A stretch of 64,000 nucleotides of DNA from Flavobacteriaceae bacterium. Its GTDB lineage: Bacteria; Bacteroidota; Bacteroidia; Flavobacteriales; Flavobacteriaceae. The stretch spans positions 1 to 64,000 of the forward strand of contig JABDIV010000022.1 in NCBI GenBank assembly GCA_013003555.1. The letters run 5' to 3'. Positions 1 to 9,284 of this stretch are shown here, piece after piece. The position numbers and the translations under genes are program-made. The notes beneath the pieces were generated by a model. The model was not told where the DNA came from and searched no databases. It saw only the letters and a list, made by a program, of their open reading frames with translations. Numbering within the stretch: position 1 is the stretch's first letter; the number at the start of each line of letters is the position of its first letter.

Positions 1-3000
1 TTCAAATAAATCCAGCTTGTGATTGGTTCACGTGATGAATTGAAGTATATGATATAGAAATAGGTTCCCACAGGAAGAATCTTTCCATCCTGATCGGTTC
101 CACACCATTGATCAACATAATCATTCAACTCATATACCTTAGTGCCGTAGCGATTAAAAATCTCGGCCTTTAGTATATCTTCACGATCTTCAAGATGATC
201 CAGGATAAGGCAGTCATTTCTGCCATCACCATTTGGTGATAATCCTTGTGGAACATCAACACAATATTTATTTTCATAGAAATTCACAGCAACCTGACTC
301 TGACCTGAACACCCCGTAATATCGTCAACAACTGTTACGGTTAATGTTCCCTCCTCCTCAGCGGTTTCAGAAAGCAAATAGGTACTGCTTGAACTATTTT
401 GAACCTCAACGCCATCCAACACCCAAATATAGGTGAGAGGCCCCATATTAGGATCACTCTCATTAGAAACTAGGGCATCCAATGCAAAGGCCTCATTAGC
501 ACACTTTATGATGCTGTTTTCAGCAAACGAAACTTCCGGATTCGGAAAAAATTCAATTAAAACCTCATCTGCAAAAGTGCAATCGGTACCGTTGATCGAG
601 ATTTCAGCACGATAAAAACCAGTTACACCCACTTCTAATGTTGATCCTGAGGCACCATCAATCAAGGCGCCATCCTGGAACCAGCTTATACTGCCGTTAT
701 TTGGAATGTCGCCGGCATCTAAAGTGACCACATCACCCTCACAATTCGCATTACCTGAAGTCAATAAAATGTCTTCCCCAAGGTCAATATCTCCAATATC
801 AAAACTACCTGCAGCTAGGAATACCGCCGAATCGAATAAAGTATCGCCGTCATCAGCAACGACTAATTTAATATGATAAAGCTCATTCGGGATCACGTCT
901 GCGCTTGCAGTCATAATAACTGTATGGCCCCTAAAGTCGGTCGGACTGATCAATGGATTCAAACCATTTGGTTCACCATAATACTTATCAAAGAATTCCG
1001 GGTTAACCGATGGGCATCCGGCATTGTATAATTCATCTCTAACCGATAAAACTGAAATCGGATCGAAGGTGGTAGGCACCAAAGCCAGGTTGGTCGTCAC
1101 ACCGTTCGAATCGGTTAAAAGGAATGCGAATGCATCGGTAAACGTACATTGGAATGTACCGTATTCTTCAGCCGCAAAAATAAAATCAAAACTCATTTGA
1201 TCAACCACCGGAACAAAATCAAACTCGAGAACCGAGGCATTATTTGTATCGCCAGCGAAAAGTCCGGGGATTGCATCTTCAAGATCGGGATCACCTGGCC
1301 AAGCAAAACTACCATCACTGATGGTTTCATCCTCCGGTCCCGGTGCGTTGTTAACGTCACCTGATGTCATGATCAAACCGCTTTCGAATGGCCATTCTGA
1401 GCCATTAGCTTCAAAATATCCTATTCCATTCGTGCTGCCAAAATTGGTTCCTGTTGACCATGTAATATTTGACACGAGGTTACATTCCGAATCGATCAAT
1501 ACATCCTGAACCAATTCTTCAACTGTATAATCATCAGTACTTGTATAAATTGGCGGAGGAATTGTAAATACACAGATATCGAAGGTTACATCCTGAAGTG
1601 GTGTTCCGGTCCATGAATAAACGCGTACCGTATATGTGTTTCCTATGGTAAGGCCATTGGCCACACTATCATTCGGATCGCTACAATAAACCTGAACCAA
1701 GTTACCGCAGTCATCCCCTTCATAAAGTACATGATATAAATCCTGGGTGTCTCCAACAATATTATATAAGGTAATCGCATGGTTCTCTGAAACCGCATCA
1801 AACTGGAACCAGACATCATCATCTGAGCTTCCACCACAGGCATTAGCTTCAGCGGAAGCTGTGGCACCCCAAATAGTACCGGAACCAAAATCGGTACAGC
1901 TATCATCAGGATTGGCAATGATTACGGTCGCATTCGCACATTCATCATTCACAGGTGGATCTGGTGGCTCAATACAGCCTACGGTTAGGGTATAATCCCC
2001 AACACTCGATCCAAACCCAAAGACATATACATAATATTGTGTACCGGGCGTAGAAATAAATTCTACCTCTGATTGCAGGCCACCACAGGCGGCAAAGTTA
2101 TCATCATTGCCTGTGATGCAGCTAAGGGCAGCACAATCACCTTCCCACACCTGAATTTTTGTGTCGTAGGTTGAACCACAAAGTGAAAAACTAACAATAT
2201 CGCCGGTTCCAACAAAGGAATACCATACTCCGGGAGCACCGGTGCCTGTGCCACAGAAACCTGTAGGCTCATCGGTGTCGGACGCAGCACTTGTGTTACC
2301 GCTATCGGTTTCACCACAGGCAATTGGGAATGCCAGGGTACATAAATCGTTATCCGGCGGGCAGGCTGCCTGATTGAAGTTCGGACTCGTTATCACACAG
2401 TTCCCATCGTCGTTATTTGTTACTGTTAGAACAACATCAGTGCCGTTTGGATATGGCCCCATCGTTATGATGCCCGCTGCTGTTGCCGTTTGAGCAGGAC
2501 TGCCTTGGTTGTCGGTTACGTCTACCGACGTCGCAGAACCAAGACTGGATATGTTAGCCTCCACAAGGAATTGTTCTCCATTGGCACAATCATTTACCAG
2601 GGCGTAAGTAGCCGAAGGATTGGTACAGGTTGCACAAGACACACTTAAGTCGATTGGCACGAATCCAGACGACTGACAGCTAATTGAAAAATCGGCCGTG
2701 ACTTGAATCGTGAGTGTGTCACCAGAAGTTTGGTAAATCAATCCTGTCAAGTCACCACCGGCTCCGTATGGGGTTGCCGCGTTCAGATCGGTTACCCCGT
2801 CTGAATCGAGTACAACAAATTCGTCCCAGCCGTTTTCAACCTGACCGGCATTTACGACTACTTGAAGAGGTGATCCGTCATCACTTACGTAGGAGTACTG
2901 AGTCACCACACCGCTGTCATAACAAAATACCGTATTTACGGGCCCAGCTGAACAGATAACGGTTTGGTTGGGATCAGATTCGGTCGTAAAGCTTGAAGAC

Positions 3001-3824
3001 GTACAGCCCGTTGCATTTCCTGAACCGTTATAGGGTGTTATAGTAATATAATATGTTGTGTCAAACGCTAAGGTAGCTGCTGAATAGGTAAGCACATTTC
3101 CCACATCTAAATTATTCACAATGTCGGTTCCACCGGGAGTTGTTCCAATTGAGACAAAATAACCATCGGGAAATCCTGTAGCGGCGCTCCAATCGATTAC
3201 AGGATCTACACTTACACCTGTTTCCCCATCAAAGGGAGCAGATACTACAGCGTCACAGTTGGGTGGCGACGCCAGTTGTGAAGTGAGCACAGAATTCTGT
3301 ATACACCATCCCCATTGCCAACCATCGTTATCATCGTATGAATAACGATACTTAAATCCACTGAGCTGTGTGGCGGTAAAACCGGTAATATCAAATCCTG
3401 CCTGGAATGCGCTAAGATTGCTGCAGGTCTGATAATCATTTACGAAAGTTGTTCCACCCATTGTTGCAAGTTGCAACCACATCGAACTGTCGGCATCCCA
3501 CCATTCAATTGCAAGGGTTCCACCTATATCGCGATGTGTATAATCAGCACTAATGGTAATAAGGTTTTCTCCAGCCGTTGAAGCGGGAGTTAAATCGATT
3601 AGAGGTGATTCTGAAGCGATGTCGTCATCAGATACACTCCCGGCTGCATCATCATCAAAAGAGAAGGCATTATCAACCGTTGGATCGCCGAGCAAACCGC
3701 TGGCGTTATAGGTTCCTGAAGTAGACCAACTGGCATTTGGCCAGTTAGCCGGTTGATTAATAACTTGAGAGAACGACACGAACGAAATTAAAAGAAAAGC
3801 AATGAGTAAAGTAACCTTTTTCAT
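1..3824 (-). CDS. Large secreted protein with choice-of-anchor L domain and T9SS type B (gliding-motility-associated) C-terminus, 3' end outside window
   Basis: The frame is open from an ATG at 3824 to the window edge, about 1275 residues, and has no stop in the window. Residues 1-19 are a signal peptide (MKKVTLLIAFLLISFVSFSQ). A fibronectin-III-like stretch lies near 193-280. Two related beta-rich domains that both open with NDxC follow near 494-610 and 620-750. A choice-of-anchor L domain near 771-1010 carries the characteristic FAAEEYGTFQCTFTDAFAF. Ig/PKD-like domains follow. The last 85 or so residues (VPQGLSPNGDGRNDCLIL onward, ending SWIYL at the edge) match the gliding-motility-associated C-terminal domain, a type B T9SS signal, so only a few residues are probably missing. 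It should be exported and attached to, or released from, the cell surface. The ligand is unknown. The many short frames on the plus strand here are shadows. Confidence 0.88.
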   Translation of the reverse strand, partial: MKKVTLLIAFLLISFVSFSQVINQPANWPNASWSTSGTYNASGLLGDPTVDNAFSFDDDAAGSVSDDDIASESPLIDLTPASTAGENLITISADYTHRDIGGTLAIEWWDADSSMWLQLATMGGTTFVNDYQTCSNLSAFQAGFDITGFTATQLSGFKYRYSYDDNDGWQWGWCIQNSVLTSQLASPPNCDAVVSAPFDGETGVSVDPVIDWSAATGFPDGYFVSIGTTPGGTDIVNNLDVGNVLTYSAATLAFDTTYYITITPYNGSGNATGCTSSSFTTESDPNQTVICSAGPVNTVFCYDSGVVTQYSYVSDDGSPLQVVVNAGQVENGWDEFVVLDSDGVTDLNAATPYGAGGDLTGLIYQTSGDTLTIQVTADFSISCQSSGFVPIDLSVSCATCTNPSATYALVNDCANGEQFLVEANISSLGSATSVDVTDNQGSPAQTATAAGIITMGPYPNGTDVVLTVTNNDDGNCVITSPNFNQAACPPDNDLCTLAFPIACGETDSGNTSAASDTDEPTGFCGTGTGAPGVWYSFVGTGDIVSFSLCGSTYDTKIQVWEGDCAALSCITGNDDNFAACGGLQSEVEFISTPGTQYYVYVFGFGSSVGDYTLTVGCIEPPDPPVNDECANATVIIANPDDSCTDFGSGTIWGATASAEANACGGSSDDDVWFQFDAVSENHAITLYNIVGDTQDLYHVLYEGDDCGNLVQVYCSDPNDSVANGLTIGNTYTVRVYSWTGTPLQDVTFDICVFTIPPPIYTSTDDYTVEELVQDVLIDSECNLVSNITWSTGTNFGSTNGIGYFEANGSEWPFESGLIMTSGDVNNAPGPEDETISDGSFAWPGDPDLEDAIPGLFAGDTNNASVLEFDFVPVVDQMSFDFIFAAEEYGTFQCTFTDAFAFLLTDSNGVTTNLALVPTTFDPISVLSVRDELYNAGCPSVNPEFFDKYYGEPNGLNPLISPTDFRGHTVIMTASADVIPNELYHIKLVVADDGDTLFDSAVFLAAGSFDIGDIDLGEDILLTSGNANCEGDVVTLDAGDIPNNGSISWFQDGALIDGASGSTLEVGVTGFYRAEISINGTDCTFADEVLIEFFPNPEVSFAENSIIKCANEAFALDALVSNESDPNMGPLTYIWVLDGVEVQNSSSSTYLLSETAEEEGTLTVTVVDDITGCSGQSQVAVNFYENKYCVDVPQGLSPNGDGRNDCLILDHLEDREDILKAEIFNRYGTKVYELNDYVDQWCGTDQDGKILPVGTYFYIIYFNSSREPITSWIYL

Positions 3825-4035
3825 TTTGTTGGTTGCGTTAGTTTATGAATAAGAAGTCAATATCACAGCAAGATAGAAAAAATGAAATCCTCCATTTAAT
3901 TAACATTCCTTTAATAGATGAACTGCAATTATTATCGATTAAATGACGTATAAAAAATGCTGAATTCCAGTCTTTTACTCAAGGATTAAAAATGGATTCT
4001 CATTCCAAAATCGAATGGGAAATAAACTATATGGA
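3825..4035. other. Intergenic stretch between two minus-strand genes
   Basis: These 211 bases are AT-rich. They hold the 5' leader of the large surface-protein gene and the 3' flank of the EEP gene. I see no convincing stem-loop terminator, RNA gene or open frame. Confidence 0.5.
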
Positions 4036-5010
4036 TTACACCTTTTTTAGTAAAAGATAAACAGGAAAATGATCGCTGTATCCACCTTTATATTTTATGC
4101 CAACGTAGGTTCGAAATGGGTTGCCTTTGTGCCTCCCCCTAAATTGTTTTAGAAATTGTTGGTCAAATATATTGACCTTAGAAAAACTGTGTTTTCCCGG
4201 AACGTATTCAAAGAAATTAGTGGTAAACAAAATCTGATCAAACAGGTTCCAGTTAAATTTATGGTTTAAACTGCCTCTCGAATAGGATAGAAGTGATGTC
4301 ATGGGATTGTGCAGATCGAGATAATGACTGAGTTGTTTTATGCTTTTACAACTTGGGTCATCATTAAAATCACCCATGACAATGATTTTTGCATCGGGAT
4401 CGTCGCTGGTAATTCCATTGATTATTTCAATGAGTTTGTTCGACGCTATTAGTCGCTTTGGCTCAGATTCTTCAACTCCTTCACGACGTGATGGCCAATG
4501 ATTGACAAGAACATGAATGGCTTCACCCTTTAAATGACCATATACATAAAGGATATCGCGTGTGTGGTCCCGCATTCCATCTTCATCAAATAGTTCTATC
4601 GAGAAGATTTCGGAATGATGTAACTCAAAATAATTGCGATCGTAAATAAAGGCAGTGTCGATACCACGTTCATCAGGTGAATCATAATGAACATAATCAT
4701 AAGCAATTTCATTGAGGAATTTAGATTTCAAAAGCTCCTCAACAACATTTTCATTTTCAACTTCGGCTAAACCAACCATAATGGGATGCATGCCCGTGGA
4801 TTTTTGTCCGATTTGCGAAATGGTATAGCCAAGCTTTCTAATTTTCTTATTGAAACGTTTTAAAGTCCAACGCCTTTCAGAATCAGGTAAAAATCCTTCA
4901 TCATTTGTTCGGATGTCATCAACGGTATCAAAAAGATTTTCCAGATTGTAAAAGGCTATTGTCAAATAATCCTTGAACCGTGCAGACTTTGTTTTTTTCG
5001 AGTCAGACAT
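4036..5010 (-). CDS. Endonuclease/exonuclease/phosphatase (EEP) family protein
   Basis: This is a 324-residue protein without a signal peptide. The EEP fold is shown by FYNLENLFD (residues 20-28, with the metal-site Asn), the metal-binding Glu in GLAEVEN (80-86), the HWPSR block (171-175), MGDFNDDP (212-219) and the terminal SDHFPV (312-317, with the catalytic His). These motifs suit Mg-dependent phosphodiester or phosphate-ester hydrolysis. The substrate could be DNA, RNA or a lipid or sugar phosphate and cannot be read from the sequence. Bacteroidota carry many such orphan EEP proteins. It stands alone, divergent from hflX, with about 144 bases between the two starts. Confidence 0.85.
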   Translation of the reverse strand: MSDSKKTKSARFKDYLTIAFYNLENLFDTVDDIRTNDEGFLPDSERRWTLKRFNKKIRKLGYTISQIGQKSTGMHPIMVGLAEVENENVVEELLKSKFLNEIAYDYVHYDSPDERGIDTAFIYDRNYFELHHSEIFSIELFDEDGMRDHTRDILYVYGHLKGEAIHVLVNHWPSRREGVEESEPKRLIASNKLIEIINGITSDDPDAKIIVMGDFNDDPSCKSIKQLSHYLDLHNPMTSLLSYSRGSLNHKFNWNLFDQILFTTNFFEYVPGKHSFSKVNIFDQQFLKQFRGRHKGNPFRTYVGIKYKGGYSDHFPVYLLLKKV

Positions 5011-5129
5011 AAAGCATTAGTCAATATAAATATCTGCCGATTGTTTCGGCAACTCGCAAAATAGTAAATTCAATGTAATGCATTAGTCTTTACCTGAAGA
5101 ATAATTCGACGCTACATGCATTCAATTTG

Positions 5130-5137
5130 TACCTTTG
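5130..5137 (+). promoter_or_regulatory. Bacteroidota -7 element of hflX
   Basis: TACCTTTG matches TAnnTTTG and lies 17 bases before the hflX ATG, so the leader should be only about 10-15 nt. The -33 element is not clear. Confidence 0.45.
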
Positions 5138-5154
5138 TACTTGAATTATTATAA

Positions 5155-6366
5155 ATGATAGAAAAGAAGAACATCGCCATCGAAAAAGTTGTTCTGGTAG
5201 GTATAATTACACAGGAACAAGATGAACAGAAATCCAAAGAGTATCTCGATGAATTGGAATTTCTCACTTATACAGCCGGTGGAGAGGTGGTTAAACGTTT
5301 TACCCAAAAACTGGCCATGCCCAATCCTAAGACCTTTATTGGAAGTGGTAAAATGCAGGAAGTTGAAAACTATATCAAAACGAATGATATAAGTACTGCG
5401 ATTTTCGACGATGAACTCTCGCCAGCCCAGGAACGAAATATCAGTAAAATACTGGATTGTAAGGTCTTGGATCGCACCAATTTAATCCTTGACATCTTCG
5501 CTCAACGGGCTAAGACCAGCTATGCCCGAACCCAGGTTGAACTAGCTCAATGTCAGTATTTACTGCCAAGACTGAAAGGCATGTGGACGCACCTGGAAAG
5601 GCAAAAAGGGGGAATCGGCATGCGGGGCCCCGGTGAAACCGAAATTGAGACTGACCGACGAATTGTTCGAGATAAGATTTCGTTATTGAAAGAAAAAATA
5701 GCAAAAATAGATAAGCAAATGGCCGTTCAACGTGGCAATCGCGGCAAACTGGTGCGGGTTGCTTTGGTGGGATATACCAATGTTGGAAAATCAACTTTGA
5801 TGAATGTGATCAGCAAATCGGAAGTTTTTGCAGAAAATAAATTATTTGCGACCCTCGATACAACGGTTCGGAAAGTGGTTATTAAAAACCTCCCCTTTCT
5901 GGTAAGTGATACCGTTGGGTTTATCAGAAAATTACCCACCCAGCTGGTCGAATCGTTTAAAAGCACACTCGATGAAGTCCGCGAGGCCGATTTATTATTG
6001 CATGTGGTTGACATCGCCCATCCCAATTTTGAAGAACATATCGATTCGGTAAACACTATTCTGTCTGAAATCGGGTGTATAGATAAACCGTCAATTATGG
6101 TCTTTAATAAGATCGATGCTTATGAAGCAGAAGCCTTTGATGAGACTGATTTGACAGTGATAAGGACGAAGCATCACAATAGTTTGGAAGACTGGAAAAA
6201 CACCTGGATGGCCAGGGCACCAAGAGCCTTGTTTATTTCAGCACTCAATAAAGAAAATCTCGATCAGTTTAAAAAAGTAGTTTATCAGGCCGTTCGTGAG
6301 ATCCATATCACACGGTTTCCTTATAATCAATTTCTATACCCGGACTATGATGAAAATGTACTATAA
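5155..6366 (+). CDS. hflX: GTPase HflX
   Basis: This 403-residue cytoplasmic GTPase binds the large ribosomal subunit and in other bacteria splits stalled or heat-damaged 70S ribosomes. The HflX N-terminal domain covers about residues 1-145, ending in the linker with GGIGMRGPGE (152-161). A basic helical segment spans about 165-195. The GTPase domain has G1 GYTNVGKST (206-214), G3 DTVGF (252-256) and G4 NKID (318-321). Its length is usual for Bacteroidota HflX. It is monocistronic and ends in a strong terminator shared with the converging DUF3078 gene. The ATG lies close behind a TAnnTTTG element. Confidence 0.96.
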   Translation: MIEKKNIAIEKVVLVGIITQEQDEQKSKEYLDELEFLTYTAGGEVVKRFTQKLAMPNPKTFIGSGKMQEVENYIKTNDISTAIFDDELSPAQERNISKILDCKVLDRTNLILDIFAQRAKTSYARTQVELAQCQYLLPRLKGMWTHLERQKGGIGMRGPGETEIETDRRIVRDKISLLKEKIAKIDKQMAVQRGNRGKLVRVALVGYTNVGKSTLMNVISKSEVFAENKLFATLDTTVRKVVIKNLPFLVSDTVGFIRKLPTQLVESFKSTLDEVREADLLLHVVDIAHPNFEEHIDSVNTILSEIGCIDKPSIMVFNKIDAYEAEAFDETDLTVIRTKHHNSLEDWKNTWMARAPRALFISALNKENLDQFKKVVYQAVREIHITRFPYNQFLYPDYDENVL

Positions 6367-6394
6367 AAAAACGCGCCATTAGGCGCGTTTTTTT
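6365..6394. terminator. Bidirectional rho-independent terminator
   Basis: ACGCGCC (6371-6377) pairs with GGCGCGT (6382-6388) around a four-base loop. It has an A run on the left and a T run on the right, so it can end both hflX (+) and the DUF3078 gene (-). Confidence 0.9.
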
Positions 6395-6412
6395 ACTATA
6401 ATCAAGTTTTAT

Positions 6413-7357
6413 TTAAAACGAATAATTCAAACCAAATAACCAATAGGTTTGCAAATCGTTATCTACATTATCAAAATTTGGTAAGGTTGCCGGAGGATTT
6501 GTTATATCAACCTGGCCAAGGGCATAATTAAGAGCTTCCTGTTTGTTTTGACGCAAACCGAATTCAAACCCTAATCCGATACCTTTCCAGAACGTATAGC
6601 CAAAAGAGTTAACCCAGGTCCAATTGGAAAGGTTACTTGATTTATAACTCTGGAAAGTTGAAAAGTTTGATTTGAAATTTACACCACCTAATATCTGCTT
6701 GGTATAATCAACAAGTATCTTAGCACCCATAGATGACTCAAAAACAGCATCGTTATTACTAAACACGAAGTTGTAGTTCAGTGGATTTATAGATACAACC
6801 ATATTTTCAATTGGTAGCCAGGTGGCTCCAACACCGATATCAAGATAACCAGGATCATTAAAGTTGTCAAGTAAGGTTGTACGATATTCTGCTAATCCGG
6901 AGATGGCGAATTTCGGACTTAACTTTCTTCCATAAAGAGAAGTGATGTTAAACACATCATTTGACGGGTCAAAGGAATCACTATCGGTATCGATATCCTT
7001 ATTATCGTTTTTTATCCAACCGATATTCATATTTAAGGCATTTCTCCAAAAATCCTTTTCGCGGTCTAAATTGGCATAACCATTAAATGTGATTCCGATA
7101 TTTCCGGTAGAATTATTAACGGCACCTCTTGAAAACCAGTTGTTATAGCCGGAGATATTAGCTCCGATGGTTCCAAATGCTCCGGTTTCCCATCCTGGCA
7201 GAGCGTCGATCTGTGCCTGAATGGCATTTGCTTCGGCCGTTAAAGCATCGATTTGAGTTTGTTTTTCAGCTTTTTGAGCTTTCAATTCTTCTTCGGTTTG
7301 TGCAAAGGAGCCTAAAGCAGTACCAAGCACGAGTAATAAGACAAATAATTTTTTCAT
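6413..7357 (-). CDS. DUF3078 family outer-membrane barrel protein
   Basis: The protein has 314 residues and a signal peptide (MKKLFVLLLVLGTALGSFAQ). A short coiled coil follows (TEEELKAQKAEKQTQIDALT region, about 21-52), then a beta-rich domain that starts GWETGAFGTIGANISGYNNW and ends in an aromatic terminal strand (YWLFGLNYSF). This is the DUF3078 layout common in Bacteroidota. The function is unknown and an outer-membrane barrel is the best reading. It lies at the downstream end of the suf region, behind DUF2480, but the 108-base gap suggests its own promoter. The short coiled coil after the signal peptide could reach into the periplasm. Confidence 0.85.
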   Translation of the reverse strand: MKKLFVLLLVLGTALGSFAQTEEELKAQKAEKQTQIDALTAEANAIQAQIDALPGWETGAFGTIGANISGYNNWFSRGAVNNSTGNIGITFNGYANLDREKDFWRNALNMNIGWIKNDNKDIDTDSDSFDPSNDVFNITSLYGRKLSPKFAISGLAEYRTTLLDNFNDPGYLDIGVGATWLPIENMVVSINPLNYNFVFSNNDAVFESSMGAKILVDYTKQILGGVNFKSNFSTFQSYKSSNLSNWTWVNSFGYTFWKGIGLGFEFGLRQNKQEALNYALGQVDITNPPATLPNFDNVDNDLQTYWLFGLNYSF

Positions 7358-7465
7358 AATAATAAATAAAATTTCCGACCAGTCTCATTGTTGAAACTTG
7401 CCAGAGGTTAATTAATTTTTAAAGGTTTGATAGTTTGACACAACTTTTATTTTTAAGTCACTTAT

Positions 7466-7990
7466 CTAAATGGATTTTTTGTTTTTTTTAGCCTTAAATA
7501 AAGGAACTGATGAGCAGGCTTCACCATATTGAATCGATCGCGCCACCTTTTTTAATTTATTGGTTAAAAGAATATAAGCGTTTTCAGGCACCGGTTTCTT
7601 GGTACAGCCTTTAATTATAATCGGTTTATCGGTAAACGGACCGAGGTCGAGCTCATGGATAATATCCTGATAAATCGAAGTCTCTAATGTTTCAATATCT
7701 CCCATAATGACCCGTTTCACGTATGATTCAAGATTAATAGATATTAGCATGAAGGCCCAAGCTGGAACAATGGCATCAGTAGAGCAGGTTAAGGCAACAT
7801 AGGCATCCTGATACTGTGACCAATCATGGTTTTTGACAGCTTCACGAAAATCTTTTTCTTTCAAAACAAGACCTTCCCATAGCCAGTCCTTAAGATCGAA
7901 TAACATGCGACGACCTTCCGGATAGTAATCTTCGAGGTCGACCGTGATCAAACTGCTTTTTGCGACGCGATTGACAATTTTTTCTTCCAT
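7466..7990 (-). CDS. DUF2480 family protein
   Basis: This 174-residue soluble protein has no signal peptide. It contains the blocks LEDYYPEGRRMLFDLKDWLW, VALTCSTDAIVPAWAFML and IIIKGCTKKPVPENAYILL, which I recognise as the Bacteroidota DUF2480 family. The biochemical function is unknown. Two conserved Cys residues (in TCST and KGCTK) fit a metal- or Fe-S-related role. It starts two bases after the stop of the DUF59 gene and is the last member of a sufE-DUF59-DUF2480 operon, so a link to Fe-S assembly is inferred from context only. Confidence 0.85.
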   Translation of the reverse strand: MEEKIVNRVAKSSLITVDLEDYYPEGRRMLFDLKDWLWEGLVLKEKDFREAVKNHDWSQYQDAYVALTCSTDAIVPAWAFMLISINLESYVKRVIMGDIETLETSIYQDIIHELDLGPFTDKPIIIKGCTKKPVPENAYILLTNKLKKVARSIQYGEACSSVPLFKAKKNKKSI

Positions 7991-7992
7991 TT

Positions 7993-8319
7993 TTAAAGCA
8001 TGCCTAATTCGAATTTCGCTTCTTCACTCATAAGGTCCTGATTCCAGGGTGGGTCGAAGGTGATTTCCACCTCAGCATTTTTAACCTCGTTAATCGATTT
8101 GACCTTTTCCTCAACCTCTAGTGGCAAGGTTTCTGCCACGGGACAATTTGGAGTTGTGAGCGTCATAAGAATCTTAACATCATAATCTTCATTAACAAAA
8201 ACATCATATATCAGTCCCAGTTCATAGATATCAACCGGTATTTCAGGATCATATATGGTTTTAATTACGCGGACGATTTTTTCGCCCAGGGCATTAACAT
8301 CTATATCTGTATTGCTCAT
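7993..8319 (-). CDS. DUF59/MIP18 family Fe-S assembly protein (SufT-like)
   Basis: This 108-residue protein contains the MIP18/DUF59 core: IYDPEIPVDIYELGLIYDV (about residues 22-40), LMTLTTPNCPVAETLP with the conserved Cys, and EITFDPPWNQDLMSEEAKFELGML. Members (SufT, MIP18, PaaD-like) act in maturation or transfer of Fe-S clusters to target proteins. The start codon overlaps the sufE stop region by one base, so the two are translationally linked. SufT itself usually has extra N-terminal sequence, so I leave the gene symbol open. Confidence 0.9.
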   Translation of the reverse strand: MSNTDIDVNALGEKIVRVIKTIYDPEIPVDIYELGLIYDVFVNEDYDVKILMTLTTPNCPVAETLPLEVEEKVKSINEVKNAEVEITFDPPWNQDLMSEEAKFELGML

Positions 8320-8744
8320 TAATTTACTTGTGTTTGATATGCCAGGGCATAAAGTTTTAATTGTTTAATCATGCTCACCAAACCATTTGCACGCGTTGGA
8401 GAGAGATGTTCCTTTAATCCGATCTTATCGATAAAATCGGTGTTCGCGTCAAGAATTTGCTTTGGCGTATGCTCGGAAAAGGCACGGATAAGAATTGCGA
8501 TAATACCTTTAGTGATTATGGCATCGCTGTCTGCCGTAAATATTACCTTATCATTCTCAAGGTCAGCGTGCAACCATACCTTACTCTGGCAGCCTTTTAT
8601 AATATTCTCGTCGGTCTTATATTTACTGTCAATCATAGGTAAACTCTTACCTAATTCAATCATATATTCGTATCGTTGCATCCAGTCGTCGAACATCTCA
8701 AATTCTTCAACGATCTCTTCTTGGATATCCCGGATTGTTTTCAT
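8319..8744 (-). CDS. sufE: SufE, sulfur-acceptor partner of SufS
   Basis: This 141-residue protein takes persulfide sulfur from cysteine desulfurase SufS and passes it to SufB. The acceptor Cys is C52 in the conserved IIKGCQSKVW. The C-terminal helical block DFIDKIGLKEHLSPTRANGL is also typical. Length is normal. It is the first gene of the sufE-DUF59-DUF2480 operon. Two extra genes, a lipoprotein and an M43 protease, separate it from sufS. Confidence 0.95.
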   Translation of the reverse strand: MKTIRDIQEEIVEEFEMFDDWMQRYEYMIELGKSLPMIDSKYKTDENIIKGCQSKVWLHADLENDKVIFTADSDAIITKGIIAILIRAFSEHTPKQILDANTDFIDKIGLKEHLSPTRANGLVSMIKQLKLYALAYQTQVN

Positions 8745-8783
8745 TGCTAAATTATTGATGCAAAAATACGATAAGTATTACTA

Positions 8784-9221
8784 CTAATCAACATTAGCAA
8801 GGTTCAAGATTAAGCGAACCAGGGGCTCGATTTTCTTCGGGGGATTCCCGTGATCGAATATTTGTGATTCAAAGGCTTGTTCCGGAACTGAAACCCTTAA
8901 GAATGCCATATGAGCGCCGTCAAAAGTGCTTTTGGTTGATGGCGCCTCAAGATCGCTTAAAGTTTTAAGGTCGATCTGGTTAAGTACCGTATGAAGTTCA
9001 TCTCTTTCATTCTCATTTAAAACCGAAGTCACTACGTCTCCTCCTCTTTCCTTTATAATTTTTAAGTCTTCAGGATTTATCGATATGCTCAGGAAGTAGC
9101 CCCGTGATGAAGCTTCATAATAAATCTCCTCAAATTCTTGTGCATGGTTCATCGGTCGCTTACAGTTTAGGGTATTAAATCCTGTCAGAATAATCAAAAG
9201 GGTAAAAATTGTTTTTGCCAT
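8784..9221 (-). CDS. Small lipoprotein of unknown function
   Basis: The protein has 145 residues. Its N-terminus is a lipoprotein signal, with the lipid-attachment Cys at residue 20 (FNTLNCKRP). The rest has no motif I recognise. It looks like one compact alpha/beta domain with LSISINPEDLKIIKERG and AHMAFLRVSVPEQAFES. It lies 39 bases upstream of sufE on the same strand and 63 bases downstream of the M43 protease. The terminator between protease and lipoprotein suggests that transcription of this gene starts within or after that hairpin, or by read-through. Confidence 0.7.
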   Translation of the reverse strand: MAKTIFTLLIILTGFNTLNCKRPMNHAQEFEEIYYEASSRGYFLSISINPEDLKIIKERGGDVVTSVLNENERDELHTVLNQIDLKTLSDLEAPSTKSTFDGAHMAFLRVSVPEQAFESQIFDHGNPPKKIEPLVRLILNLANVD

Positions 9222-9233
9222 AAATTTTAAGAT

Positions 9234-9262
9234 ACAAAAAAGACGCCAAAATTTGGCGTCTT
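9234..9262 (-). terminator. Rho-independent terminator after the M43 protease
   Basis: AGACGCCAAA (9241-9250) and TTTGGCGTCT (9252-9261) are a near-perfect palindrome. On the minus strand it is followed by a run of T (the A run at 9235-9240). Confidence 0.85.
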
Positions 9263-9284
9263 TAATTGTATAAGATAAAGTGTT

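Noticed and set aside
433-3439. Open frames of 60-91 residues on both strands in the left 3.8 kb
   Set aside because: They lie antisense to, or out of frame with, the long minus-strand surface-protein frame, which has a signal peptide and recognisable domains throughout.
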